From HGM04593 sp045631205 (GTDB taxonomy: Bacteria; Bacteroidota; Bacteroidia; Bacteroidales; Bacteroidaceae), in contig JAZQUI010000017.1 in assembly GCA_045631205.1 (NCBI GenBank), positions 1-59,752 of the forward strand: 59,752 bases of DNA, given 5' to 3'. How positions within the stretch are numbered: the stretch's first letter is position 1; the number at the start of each line of letters is the position of its first letter. The position numbers were made by a program, and so were the translations under genes. Below, piece after piece: positions 26,552 through 35,526 of this stretch. The notes below the pieces were generated by a model that saw nothing but the letters and a program-made list of their open reading frames with translations, ran no database searches and had not been told where the DNA came from.

Positions 26552-26591
26552 AGACAAATGGCTCTGTATCGCGATACAGAGCCATTTGTCT
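26552..26591. terminator. Perfect 40-bp palindromic bidirectional terminator
   Basis: Bases 26552-26571 are the exact reverse complement of 26572-26591. It lies midway between the converging transglycosylase and manC genes, with A/T-rich flanks on both sides. Confidence 0.85.
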
Positions 26592-26608
26592 TATTGATTA
26601 TTGACAGT

Positions 26609-27694
26609 TTACAAGAACTTGTCACCAAGTTTCATACGTACATCGTTAAGGAATTTACGTATATTCTTTTCAGAGCCTTTCTTGCATAGCATCAGCACAT
26701 TGCCATTATCAACCACAAGGAGGTCATCAATATCCTGCATAACTACCAGTTTGCCTTCGGGAACAGATATCACATTGTTACGGCTATCGTATTTAAGGGT
26801 TCGCGAGTGCATAACCACATTTCCGTCGACATCCTTTGGCAAAGTTCCATAAAGAGTGTCCCATGTACCTATATCAGCCCAACCAAACTCTCCCACAAGC
26901 AAACATACATTGCTGGCGCGCTCCATAACACTCATATCCATTGAAGCGTTGGGGAAAGAGGTGTAAATCTCGTAACCGCGCTTTCTACGCTCGTCGCGCA
27001 CAGGAATCTCACGGAAAACCCTTTCAAGCTCACCCATCATTTCGGGCAAGAATGTGGTCATAGTATCTATAATGGTGTTAACATTCCAGATGTAGATACC
27101 GGAGTTCCAATAGAACTCACCGCTCTCCATGAATATTTTCGCAAACTCATACTCGGGCTTTTCGGTAAAAGTACGAACCGTATACATACCCTCGGAACCC
27201 TCTATCGGCGTATCGGCCTGTATGTAACCATAACGGGTTTCGGGAATGGTTGGCTTTATACCAACAACAACGAGTTTGTCGTGCTTCTCAACAAAATCGA
27301 GCCCTCGCCCAACCGTCTCTACAAAAAGTTCTTCGTTGAGAACAAGTTGGTCGGCCTGCGCTACAACGATATTTGCGTTGGGATTCAATGTGCGTATGTG
27401 GCATGCAACATAAGCAATGCTGGGAGCCGTACCTCGAAAAGCAGGTTCGTGAAGTACCTGCTCGTCGGGCAGCTCGGGCAACTGTTCCCGAACCACGTCG
27501 GTATAATCGACGTGGGTAGAAACAATGATATTTTCTTTAGGAACAACACGACTATACCTGTCGAATGTCTGCTGCAACAGAGTGCGGCCACAACCCAAGA
27601 GATCGTGGAACTGTTTGGGCTTATCCTTTCGGCTCAAAGGCCATAGACGCGAGCCTATACCTCCTGCCATAATTACACAATAGCGGTTGTTCAT
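26609..27694 (-). CDS. manC: Mannose-1-phosphate guanylyltransferase
   Basis: 361 residues. It makes GDP-mannose from mannose-1-phosphate and GTP, a precursor for mannose, fucose and rhamnose units of surface glycans. The N-terminal MAGGIGSRLWPLSRKDKPKQF is the nucleotide-binding signature with the catalytic Arg/Lys. FTEKPEYEFAKIF and FYWNSGIYIWN are conserved family segments. The C-terminus has the short left-handed beta-helix but no phosphomannose isomerase domain, so it is the single-function form. It is the last gene of purB-rluB-asnS-manC, 12 bases after asnS. Confidence 0.96.
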   Translation of the reverse strand: MNNRYCVIMAGGIGSRLWPLSRKDKPKQFHDLLGCGRTLLQQTFDRYSRVVPKENIIVSTHVDYTDVVREQLPELPDEQVLHEPAFRGTAPSIAYVACHIRTLNPNANIVVAQADQLVLNEELFVETVGRGLDFVEKHDKLVVVGIKPTIPETRYGYIQADTPIEGSEGMYTVRTFTEKPEYEFAKIFMESGEFYWNSGIYIWNVNTIIDTMTTFLPEMMGELERVFREIPVRDERRKRGYEIYTSFPNASMDMSVMERASNVCLLVGEFGWADIGTWDTLYGTLPKDVDGNVVMHSRTLKYDSRNNVISVPEGKLVVMQDIDDLLVVDNGNVLMLCKKGSEKNIRKFLNDVRMKLGDKFL

Positions 27695-27706
27695 AGTTTA
27701 AAGTTT

Positions 27707-29110
27707 TTAGAATTCTGCGTTGTTCGGAGTACGCGGGAAGGGTATTACATCGCGTATGTTCGACATACCGGTAACAAAGAGCAAGAGACGCTCAAAGCCA
27801 AGGCCGAATCCTGAGTGAGGGCAAGAACCATAACGACGTGTATCGAGATACCACCACATATCCTTCATAGGAATGTTCATCTCCTCGATACGAGTGAGCA
27901 ACTTGTTATAGTCAGCTTCACGCTCTGAGCCACCGATAATTTCGCCGATTTTCGGGAAGAGAACGTCCATTGCACGTACAGTCTTTCCGTCCTCGTTCTG
28001 CTTCATATAGAAAGCTTTGATATCCTTGGGATAGTCGGTGAGGATAACGGGACGCTTGAAGTGTGTTTCAACAAGGTAGCGCTCGTGCTCCGATGCAAGG
28101 TCAACTCCCCAATATACAGGGAACTCAAACTTGTGACCGTTCGCAACAGCATCTTCAAGGATTTTAATACCGTCGGTGTAAGCAAGACGCACGAACTCGG
28201 TGTTAACGATAGAGCGCAAACGCTCGATGAGTTCTTTGTCGAACATATTGTTGAGGAAGGTTATATCCTCGATACAGTTGTCGAGTGCCCACTGCACGCA
28301 GTATTTAATAAACTCCTCTGCAAGCTCCATATTGTCGTATATGTCGTTGAATGCAACCTCGGGCTCAATCATCCAGAACTCTGCGAGGTGACGGGGAGTA
28401 TTTGAGTTTTCGGCACGGAAAGTGGGGCCGAAGGTGTAGATAGCACCAAGCGCTGTTGCTGCAAGCTCACCTTCGAGCTGACCTGAAACGGTAAGACTTG
28501 CCTGCTTGCCAAAGAAGTCGCTATCGTACTTTATGCTGCCGTTCTCGTCTTTCTTCAAGTCATAGAGGTTCATTGTTGTTACCTGGAACATCTGACCGGC
28601 ACCCTCACAGTCCGAAGCTGTGATAAGCGGAGTGTGGAAGTAGTAGAAACCTTTATCGTGGAAGAATTTATGTATAGCGTAAGCCATGTTGTGGCGTATG
28701 CGGAATACTGCACCAAAGGTGTTGGTACGGGGGCGAAGGTGAGCCACTGTACGCATATACTCCATTGTCTGTCCCTTCTTCTGCAAGGGATATGTGCTGT
28801 CACAAGCACCCAGGAGCTCTATCTCTGTTGCCTGTATCTCAACCGACTGACCGCCACCGATAGACTCAACAAGTGTACCATTAACGCTCAAGCAAGCACC
28901 GGTTGTGAATTGCTTCACAAGCTCCTCATCGAACTTGTCGGCATCAATCACAATCTGTACATTATTTATTGTAGAACCATCGTTGAGGGCTACAAAAGCC
29001 ACCTGTTTGCTGTTGCGACGCGTGCGCACCCAACCTTTTACGTTTACCATGGTACCGAAAGCCTTGCTTTTAAGCAAGTCGGCTATTTTTGTTCTTTTTA
29101 TTGTTTCCAT
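27707..29110 (-). CDS. asnS: Asparagine--tRNA ligase
   Basis: 467 residues, class IIb synthetase. An N-terminal OB-fold (VKGWVRTRRNSKQVAFVALNDGS) reads the anticodon. The catalytic core shows motif 2 in FRAENSNTPRHLAEFWMIEPE and motif 3 in GFGLGFERLLLF. The RHLAEF and ERY segments are typical of AsnRS and differ from AspRS. Its presence means Asn-tRNA is made directly. It lies 23 bases after the pseudouridine synthase gene. Confidence 0.97.
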   Translation of the reverse strand: METIKRTKIADLLKSKAFGTMVNVKGWVRTRRNSKQVAFVALNDGSTINNVQIVIDADKFDEELVKQFTTGACLSVNGTLVESIGGGQSVEIQATEIELLGACDSTYPLQKKGQTMEYMRTVAHLRPRTNTFGAVFRIRHNMAYAIHKFFHDKGFYYFHTPLITASDCEGAGQMFQVTTMNLYDLKKDENGSIKYDSDFFGKQASLTVSGQLEGELAATALGAIYTFGPTFRAENSNTPRHLAEFWMIEPEVAFNDIYDNMELAEEFIKYCVQWALDNCIEDITFLNNMFDKELIERLRSIVNTEFVRLAYTDGIKILEDAVANGHKFEFPVYWGVDLASEHERYLVETHFKRPVILTDYPKDIKAFYMKQNEDGKTVRAMDVLFPKIGEIIGGSEREADYNKLLTRIEEMNIPMKDMWWYLDTRRYGSCPHSGFGLGFERLLLFVTGMSNIRDVIPFPRTPNNAEF

Positions 29111-29133
29111 TTTGTATTTATGTTTATCGCTTT

Positions 29134-30300
29134 TTACTCATAAGCACCCATACGGAGCATATTAATCTCTTTCTCAGTGAGATAACGCCAGTCGCCACGT
29201 TTCAGATTTTTCTTTGTAAGACCTGCAAAGAGCACGCGGTCGAGTTTCTGCACCTTGTAACCAAGATGTTCCATCATACGACGAACAATACGGTTCTTGC
29301 CCGAGTGTATCTCAATGCCAATTTGCGAGCGGTCGGCTTCGTTCACGTATGTAACCTCGTCGGCATACACATTACCATCCTCGAGCTCAATACCGTTTAC
29401 AAGCAAATCCATATCGGACATAGCCACGTTTTTGTCGCAAGTAACGTGATATACCTTTTTCTTCATAAACTTGGGATGTGTAAGTCTCGATGCAAGGTCA
29501 CCATCGTTTGTGAGCAGAAGCACACCAGTTGTATTTCTGTCGAGACGACCTACGGGATATATTCTCTCCTTGCCGATGCCACGCAAGCAATCGAGCACAG
29601 TTTTGCGCTCCTGTGGATCATCGACTGTGGTCACACAATCTTTAGGTTTGTTAAGAAGCACATACACCTTACGCTCGGGGTTGATGCGCTCGCTGTTGAA
29701 ACGAACATCGTCACCCGGAGTTATCTTTGTTCCAAGCTCTGTAACAACCACACCGTTTACAGTTACAAGACCTGCTTCGATATAGTTATCAGCCTCACGA
29801 CGTGAGCATATGCCTGCATTGGCAAGAAATTTATTCAAACGAACGGGAGCATTGGGGTCTATTGCAGCCTCTTTATATACTACGCGCTTCTTTGCACTGT
29901 ATTTTGCATTGGGGTCGTATGCCTTACGGGTTCCACGGTTACCATAGGCAGGGCGTTGCTCGCCACCATAGGTTCCATAACTTCCGTTGGAGGCACCGCG
30001 ATAGTTACCCTGCTGCGATGAGATATGACGGTTTCCGCCGAAATTGGGGCGTGATGTACCTTCTGTCTCGAAATCGCGGGGTACTCTGTTGTGTGACTTG
30101 TAACGGCCATAACCGCTACCTTGTTCAAAAGTTCCACGACGCTCTATGCGCGCAGACTGCGGGCGTCCCTCTGCTTGGTTACCATAGCGCGAACGGTTGT
30201 TTACACGATTCTCGCTATTGAAATTAGGGTTGAACGACTTACGTTCTCTTTTACCTCCTCGGGAATTGTTGTCGGAGCGTCTTTCTCTAAAATTATCCAT
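29134..30300 (-). CDS. rRNA pseudouridine synthase (RluB/RsuA family) with long N-terminal extension
   Basis: 388 residues, against about 240 for the core family. Residues 1 to about 145 are low-complexity, rich in Arg, Gly, Asn, Ser and Tyr (RGGKRER, GSYGTYGGEQRPAYGNRG), probably disordered and RNA-binding. The S4 domain follows (VRLNKFLANAGICSRREADN), then the synthase domain with the catalytic Asp in YPVGRLDRNTTGVLLLT. It would modify uridines in 23S or 16S rRNA; RluB, RluE, RluF and RsuA cannot be told apart here. It lies between purB and asnS in one unit. Confidence 0.92.
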   Translation of the reverse strand: MDNFRERRSDNNSRGGKRERKSFNPNFNSENRVNNRSRYGNQAEGRPQSARIERRGTFEQGSGYGRYKSHNRVPRDFETEGTSRPNFGGNRHISSQQGNYRGASNGSYGTYGGEQRPAYGNRGTRKAYDPNAKYSAKKRVVYKEAAIDPNAPVRLNKFLANAGICSRREADNYIEAGLVTVNGVVVTELGTKITPGDDVRFNSERINPERKVYVLLNKPKDCVTTVDDPQERKTVLDCLRGIGKERIYPVGRLDRNTTGVLLLTNDGDLASRLTHPKFMKKKVYHVTCDKNVAMSDMDLLVNGIELEDGNVYADEVTYVNEADRSQIGIEIHSGKNRIVRRMMEHLGYKVQKLDRVLFAGLTKKNLKRGDWRYLTEKEINMLRMGAYE

Positions 30301-30343
30301 TTTTTATTGTTTTTATGAACCTCACGGTCCAAATTCATTTCTT

Positions 30344-31690
30344 TTATCTGCCGGTATATGCATGGGGAGTAATTCGACGCAACTCCTCTTTCACGCTCTC
30401 GGAAACATCGAGACCATCGATAAACTGCAACAGCGTGTTCTGATTTATACCTTCGTTAGTACGGGTGAGAGCTTTAAGCGCCTCATAAGGATTGGGATAA
30501 GCCTCACGACGAAGAATTGTCTGAATACCCTCGGCACACACACTCCAACAATTGTCAAGTTCATCGTAGATAGCCTTTTCGTTGAGCAAAAGTTTGCGCA
30601 AGCCAACCAAAGAGCTCTTCACGGCAATCATCATATGTCCCATGGGAACACCAACGTTACGAAGAACGGTAGAGTCGGTAAGGTCGCGCTGCAAACGAGA
30701 TATAGGGAGTTTCATAGATAAGTGGTCGAGTATGGCATTTGCGATACCAAGGTTACCCTCGCTGTTTTCAAAGTCGATGGGATTAACCTTGTGAGGCATT
30801 GCGCTTGAACCAACCTCACCGGCTTTTATCTTCTGCTTGAAGAACTCCATTGAGATATATTGCCAGAAGTCCTTGTCCATATCCATAATGATTATGTTTA
30901 TGCGACGCATAGCATCGAACAAGGCTGCAAGATTATCATAGTTTGAAATCTGTGTTGTGTATTGCTCGCGCTGCAAGCCCAAATTCTCCGCCACAAATTT
31001 ATTGGCAAAGGCAACCCAGTCAACCGAAGGATATGCCACGCTGTGTGCATTGAAATTACCTGTAGCACCACCAAATTTTGCCGAAATGACACACTTCTTA
31101 AGCTCGGCAAGCTGTGTTTCCAAACGATAGACAAACACCATAATCTCCTTACCCAAACGTGTGGGAGAAGCAGGCTGGCCGTGTGTACGGGCGAGCATAG
31201 GAATCTCTTTCCAAGCCTCGGCATACTCCTTGAGCTGGGCAATGAGCTCTTCTATCGCGGGGTAATACACCTTTTCAAGAGCATCTTTTATAGAGCAAGG
31301 GATTGAGGTGTTGTTTATATCCTGCGAGGTGAGACCGAAGTGTACAAACTCCTTGTACGCATCAAGCCCACCAATGGCATCGAATTTCTCCTTTATGAAA
31401 TACTCCACGGCCTTGACATCGTGGTTGGTAACTTTCTCAATCTCCTTAATTCTGCAAGCATCGGCAGTTGTAAAACCCGAGTAAATCTCACGCAATTTAG
31501 GGAAAAGACTTGCATCTACACCAGCCAACTGAGGAATGGGCAACTCGCACAAAGCTATATAGTATTCAATCTCTACGAAGACACGATACTTCATCAATGC
31601 ATACTCCGAAAAATACTCTGCAAGAGCTTCTGTCTTGCCTCTGTAACGACCATCAATGGGTGATACAGCTGTTAAAATGTTTAATTCCAT
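30344..31690 (-). CDS. purB: Adenylosuccinate lyase
   Basis: 448 residues, usual for the longer (E. coli-type) branch. It removes fumarate from SAICAR and from adenylosuccinate, two steps of purine synthesis. The superfamily signature SSAMPHKVNPIDFENSEGN carries the catalytic serine loop, and ARTHGQPASPTRLGKE holds the conserved His-Gly-Gln. It is the first gene of the unit purB-rluB-asnS-manC, with gaps of 43, 23 and 12 bases. Confidence 0.98.
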   Translation of the reverse strand: MELNILTAVSPIDGRYRGKTEALAEYFSEYALMKYRVFVEIEYYIALCELPIPQLAGVDASLFPKLREIYSGFTTADACRIKEIEKVTNHDVKAVEYFIKEKFDAIGGLDAYKEFVHFGLTSQDINNTSIPCSIKDALEKVYYPAIEELIAQLKEYAEAWKEIPMLARTHGQPASPTRLGKEIMVFVYRLETQLAELKKCVISAKFGGATGNFNAHSVAYPSVDWVAFANKFVAENLGLQREQYTTQISNYDNLAALFDAMRRINIIIMDMDKDFWQYISMEFFKQKIKAGEVGSSAMPHKVNPIDFENSEGNLGIANAILDHLSMKLPISRLQRDLTDSTVLRNVGVPMGHMMIAVKSSLVGLRKLLLNEKAIYDELDNCWSVCAEGIQTILRREAYPNPYEALKALTRTNEGINQNTLLQFIDGLDVSESVKEELRRITPHAYTGR

Positions 31691-31785
31691 ATTTGTGTAA
31701 TAATCGATTTACAAAAGGGATGTTGCGCACCATACTCGACAAAACTGCACAACACGGGTATTATACGTTTTAAAATTTCACGATA

Positions 31786-31793
31786 CAAAAATA
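31786..31793 (-). promoter_or_regulatory. -7 box for purB operon
   Basis: TATTTTTG on the minus strand, full -7 match; -33 not recognisable. Predicted start near 31779, giving a leader of about 90 bases. Confidence 0.45.
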
Positions 31794-31874
31794 GTACTTT
31801 TTAAGCATAAACACCCACTGTTACAATAAAGTTTATTAAAATTATTATTAAATAAGGTGTAAAAACAACAGAAA

Positions 31875-31906
31875 CCAAAAAAAGACCTACGCAAAGCGTA
31901 GGTCTT
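31875..31906 (-). terminator. Terminator after the tRNA-Val pair
   Basis: AAGACCTACGC (31882-31892) pairs perfectly with GCGTAGGTCTT (31896-31906) around a 3-base loop; on the minus strand it is followed by T. It begins 2 bases after the promoter-distal tRNA-Val. Confidence 0.85.
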
Positions 31907-31908
31907 GT

Positions 31909-31982
31909 GGACGTTGACGGATTCGAACCGCCGACCCTCTGCTTGTAAGGCAGATGCTCTAAACCAGCTGAGCTAAACGTCC
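31909..31982 (-). tRNA. tRNA-Val (anticodon TAC), copy 2
   Basis: 74 bases folding as a cloverleaf on the minus strand: acceptor GGACGTT with AACGTCC, D arm GCTC...GAGC, anticodon loop CTTACAA giving TAC (GUA codons, valine), T arm GGCGG-TTCGAAT-CCGTC. CCA is not encoded. Identical to the copy at 32003-32076. Confidence 0.97.
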
Positions 31983-32002
31983 GATAAATCGGATTTTCTT
32001 GT

Positions 32003-32076
32003 GGACGTTGACGGATTCGAACCGCCGACCCTCTGCTTGTAAGGCAGATGCTCTAAACCAGCTGAGCTAAACGTCC
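32003..32076 (-). tRNA. tRNA-Val (anticodon TAC), copy 1
   Basis: Same 74-base sequence and fold as the neighbouring copy, 20 bases away. It is the promoter-proximal member of the pair; both are probably cut from one transcript. Confidence 0.97.
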
Positions 32077-32104
32077 ATTATGTGCGCAATTCTCAATTGC
32101 GATG

Positions 32105-32136
32105 CAAAGGTAGCTCTTTTTTTTATTGCCACCAAA
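32105..32136 (-). promoter_or_regulatory. Promoter for the tRNA-Val pair
   Basis: Minus strand: -33 TTTG (32136-32133), 20-base spacer, -7 TACCTTTG (32112-32105), full consensus. Start near 32098, about 22 bases before the first tRNA. Confidence 0.75.
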
Positions 32137-32254
32137 TGTTTTACAATATTTTTTTATAAAACAACCAAAAATCTACAAAGAGCACCACACACCACTGCAA
32201 GCAGCGCAAACAAAACTTAACGCAACACACTACCGCACCTTATATAAATAAAAA

Positions 32255-32281
32255 AAATGAGCAGGCAAAACCTGCTCATTT
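32255..32281 (-). terminator. Terminator after the OmpA-family gene
   Basis: AAATGAGCAGG (32255-32265) pairs with CCTGCTCATTT (32271-32281) around a 5-base loop; on the minus strand it is followed by T. Confidence 0.85.
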
Positions 32282-32302
32282 TATACTTATCTCGACTGTT
32301 AA

Positions 32303-33445
32303 TTATTCAACAACAGTGATGATTACGCGACGGTTCAAACGTGCGGGTTTCTCAACCTCAACACCACCTTTACCCTCAACAACGAGCTTCTCCTGGGGAA
32401 GACCAAGCTCAATCAATTTCTCAGCTACCGCGTTTGCACGAGCCTCAGAAAGTTTCTGGTTGTAAGCAGAAGAACCAGTTGCGCTATCAGCATAACCAAC
32501 AACAGCAAGCTTAGCATTTGTATTCTTAACAGCGTCAACGAGAGACTGAAGGTTGATGATCTCTTTCTTAGAAGCAATCTTTGAAGAGTTGAAAGAGAAG
32601 AATACTGACTGAGATACAGTAGTAAGTTTACCCTCGCAATCTTTCAACGCTGACTGAGCAGCAACCAAATTCTGCTTTGCAGCAGCAAGCTGGTTTTTCA
32701 AACCTGCATTCTCAGCCTCTTTTGCCTGCAACTGAGTATTGAGCTCAGAAAGAGCAGCAGCGTTCATAGCCATGATAGCATCAACGTCAGCAGCCTGCTC
32801 CCAACCTACCTTATTAAACTTGTAAGTAACACCTGCAAGAGCTGAGAACATCATGTCGTGACCTGAACGGCCTGTGATGCCGCTGAAACCATTACGCAAG
32901 AATGTTGTAGAGAGCTCGAGGTTGATAGCCCAGTGCTTAGAAACACGGAAGCTATTGATAAGACCTACGTTTGCAGTCAAAGTACCGGTAATATCATTAC
33001 CACCGTAAACTTTTCTACCTGCCCAACCTGCACCGAGGAAAGGAATAACATTCCAGATGCGCTCCTCGTTGTAACCACAGATAAGGTTGCTGAGGTTGAA
33101 CATCGCATCGAAGTGGAAGTTCATGTAAGTTCTGTGCTGAGTCCAGCCATAAGTCTGAACATTGAGACCGTTGTAAGCAACTCTCCAACCGAAACCGGGA
33201 GTGTGCCATTTACCGGCATACACCTGAAGCGCGGGAGAGAGGTGTTTCAAAGGACTCTGACCGTGTGTGTACACACCATTGTAGAAATTAAGACCGCCGT
33301 TTACACCCAAGAACCAGTTGCTACCGAAAGAGTTAGTAACAACGCGATCCTTCAAAGTAGGAACTACGACCTCGCTAACAGTCTCCTGCGCGAAAGAGAC
33401 CATCGCAATACTAGCAATTGCTAGTGAAATCATAAACTTTTTCAT
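32303..33445 (-). CDS. OmpA-family outer-membrane protein
   Basis: 380 residues. A signal peptide (1-19, ending FAQ) is followed by a beta-barrel region with alternating aromatic strands (about 40-215). A short helical coiled-coil linker rich in Ala, Leu and Gln follows (about 235-265), then an OmpA/MotB-like C-terminal domain (about 275-380) that binds peptidoglycan: VVGYADSATGSSAYNQKLSEARA and the final RLNRRVIITV. It anchors the outer membrane to the wall and is among the most abundant proteins of Bacteroidales. Single-gene unit with a leader above 110 bases, as is common for highly expressed outer-membrane genes. Confidence 0.93.
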   Translation of the reverse strand: MKKFMISLAIASIAMVSFAQETVSEVVVPTLKDRVVTNSFGSNWFLGVNGGLNFYNGVYTHGQSPLKHLSPALQVYAGKWHTPGFGWRVAYNGLNVQTYGWTQHRTYMNFHFDAMFNLSNLICGYNEERIWNVIPFLGAGWAGRKVYGGNDITGTLTANVGLINSFRVSKHWAINLELSTTFLRNGFSGITGRSGHDMMFSALAGVTYKFNKVGWEQAADVDAIMAMNAAALSELNTQLQAKEAENAGLKNQLAAAKQNLVAAQSALKDCEGKLTTVSQSVFFSFNSSKIASKKEIINLQSLVDAVKNTNAKLAVVGYADSATGSSAYNQKLSEARANAVAEKLIELGLPQEKLVVEGKGGVEVEKPARLNRRVIITVVE

Positions 33446-33565
33446 ACTTAAACTAATTAGATTCTATAAAATTATTACTCAATTTTTCTCTTTACTTAAA
33501 ACAAGAGGCAACATAAAATGTTTAACACATACAGCACGAAGCCAACACACCCCTTATTTTGAGTA

Positions 33566-33573
33566 CAAAATTA
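33566..33573 (-). promoter_or_regulatory. -7 box for the OmpA-family gene
   Basis: TAATTTTG on the minus strand; a second -7-like TATATTTG lies at 33596-33589. Neither has TTTG at the normal -33 distance. The region is very A/T-rich. Confidence 0.4.
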
Positions 33574-33659
33574 CATAATTTTCGCAAACAAATATAAATA
33601 TATTATATAAATAAGATTTTTGTTAACAAATTTTAACGATTATTGTGGATAATTATCCT

Positions 33660-35516
33660 TTATCGCTGAAACACACGGGTAATTTCAGCATCAGAAAAGG
33701 TGTAAACAATGGGCAAACCGTCGGGGGTATGCTTGGGCGCCGTTGTTTGAAACAGTTCCTCAATCAAATTTTTCATCTCTACCTCAGAGAGTACCTGGCC
33801 CACTGTTATAGCCATCTGCTTAGCCACTGAAAGGGCTATTTTATCAAACAGTTTATCTTTTGCTCCTGCAACCTGCTCCGCCACGGAGTTTACGATATCA
33901 GCAAGCATTGCAACGGGGTCAAGCCCATCAATACCGGCGGGTACAGAGTTTATAGCATAACTATTACCTCCGAGAGAAGATATGTCAAAACCAAGTGAAG
34001 CAAGTTCTTCCGCAATACTATCGAGCACAAGCGCCTCTTTCAATGAAAAATCGGCACGCTCGGGAAACAGGAGCCCTTGCGAATGTCCTTTGCCTTCATA
34101 GAGTTGACGCAGGAACTTTTCAAACAAAATCCTTATATGCGCACGACGCTGGTGCAAAAGCAGAAGACCATCGATGGATGACACAAGTATATACTGCCCC
34201 TTATATTGAGCAAGCGGGAGATACTCTTCTGAGAAAAGCATCTGCTTGGTGGGGCGAAGATCGGGCAGAGAGGACAACAGCCCACCATCAGGGGTTTCCG
34301 AAACTACATCACTCCCTGCTGCCGAAGGAGCATCACTTTCATACAGAGTCTCCCACCATGCATCATCGGTTTTGCGATATTCGGGGGCATTCTTCTTGAA
34401 TGGATTGTAAGAAGGGTCGTACGAAATCTTTGGAGCAGATATAGCAGCGCGTTCCTCTTGCCCGAGTTGCTCCATAACAGGAATATCGGGCATATCATCG
34501 GAGTTAAAATCGAGACCGGGAGCAACATTGAAACGACCCAAAACTTCGCGCACTGCCGCCAAAATAATTTTCCACAGATTTGGTTCGTCTTCAAACTTTA
34601 TTTCTGTCTTTGTAGGGTGTATATTGACATCTATACGCGAAGGTTCAACACCAAGACACAAGAAGAAAGGCACCTGCTCACCGGCCGGCACAAGATTTGC
34701 ATAAGCTTCCTGCACAGCTTTGGCAAAATAGGAGTGACGCATATAACGCCCATTAACAAAGAAATACTGCAAAGCACCCTTTTTGCGAGCACTTCCGGGC
34801 AAGCCTACATATCCCTTTATATTCACAAGCGTGCTATCAACAGAAACCTCCAGCAACTGTGTGTTTATCTTCTTGCCAAAGATATTTACTATTCTTTGAC
34901 GGAACGAAGAGGAAGGCAAGTGCGAAATTTCCACACCATTATGCGAGAGAGAAAACTCAACATCGCTGTTTATGAGAGCTACTCGTTCATACTCAGTTAC
35001 AATGTTATTGAGCTCAGTTTGAGTCGATTTCAGGAATTTACGGCGCGCAGGTATATTGTAGAAGAGGTTTTTCACCTTAAAATTACTACCTACAGGTGCT
35101 GCGACTGCCTCTTGCTGTTCAAGACACGAGCCCGACATTGAGATACAGGTGCCAAGTTCATCATCGGCACGACGAGTAACAAGCTCCACCTGCGACACTG
35201 CAACAATGGAAGCAAGCGCCTCACCGCGGAAACCCATAGTATTAAGTGCAAAAAGATCCTCGGCTTTTCTGATTTTCGAGGTTGCGTGACGCTCAAAAGC
35301 CAAACGGGCATCAGTTTCGGACATTCCTACACCATTATCTATAACCTGAATGAGAGTGCGACCACCGTCACTTATCAAAACCTGAACCTTAGTAGCACCG
35401 GCATCTATCGCATTCTCCACAAGCTCCTTCACCACCGACGAAGGGCGTTGCACGACCTCACCTGCCGCAATTTGATTGGCAACGGAGTCGGGTAATAAAT
35501 GTATTATATCTTGCAT
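33660..35516 (-). CDS. mutL: DNA mismatch repair protein MutL
   Basis: 618 residues. The N-terminal GHKL ATPase is complete: ELVENAIDAGA, the DNGVGM motif and FRGEALASI. A Ser/Asp/Pro-rich linker (about 340-430) joins it to a C-terminal dimerisation domain. At residues 455-460, where endonuclease-type MutL has the metal-binding DQHxxH segment, this protein reads HQRRAH, so Asp and one His are replaced. The C-terminal CPHGRP position reads TPDGLP. This suggests a MutL without its own nicking activity, unless the lineage uses other residues. It is the last gene of the long run from recQ. Confidence 0.95.
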   Translation of the reverse strand: MQDIIHLLPDSVANQIAAGEVVQRPSSVVKELVENAIDAGATKVQVLISDGGRTLIQVIDNGVGMSETDARLAFERHATSKIRKAEDLFALNTMGFRGEALASIVAVSQVELVTRRADDELGTCISMSGSCLEQQEAVAAPVGSNFKVKNLFYNIPARRKFLKSTQTELNNIVTEYERVALINSDVEFSLSHNGVEISHLPSSSFRQRIVNIFGKKINTQLLEVSVDSTLVNIKGYVGLPGSARKKGALQYFFVNGRYMRHSYFAKAVQEAYANLVPAGEQVPFFLCLGVEPSRIDVNIHPTKTEIKFEDEPNLWKIILAAVREVLGRFNVAPGLDFNSDDMPDIPVMEQLGQEERAAISAPKISYDPSYNPFKKNAPEYRKTDDAWWETLYESDAPSAAGSDVVSETPDGGLLSSLPDLRPTKQMLFSEEYLPLAQYKGQYILVSSIDGLLLLHQRRAHIRILFEKFLRQLYEGKGHSQGLLFPERADFSLKEALVLDSIAEELASLGFDISSLGGNSYAINSVPAGIDGLDPVAMLADIVNSVAEQVAGAKDKLFDKIALSVAKQMAITVGQVLSEVEMKNLIEELFQTTAPKHTPDGLPIVYTFSDAEITRVFQR

Positions 35517-35526
35517 TGAGAATGAT

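Noticed and set aside
31909..32076. Direct repeats that could look like a short CRISPR array
   Set aside because: Both units fold as tRNA-Val; there are only two, and no cas gene is present.
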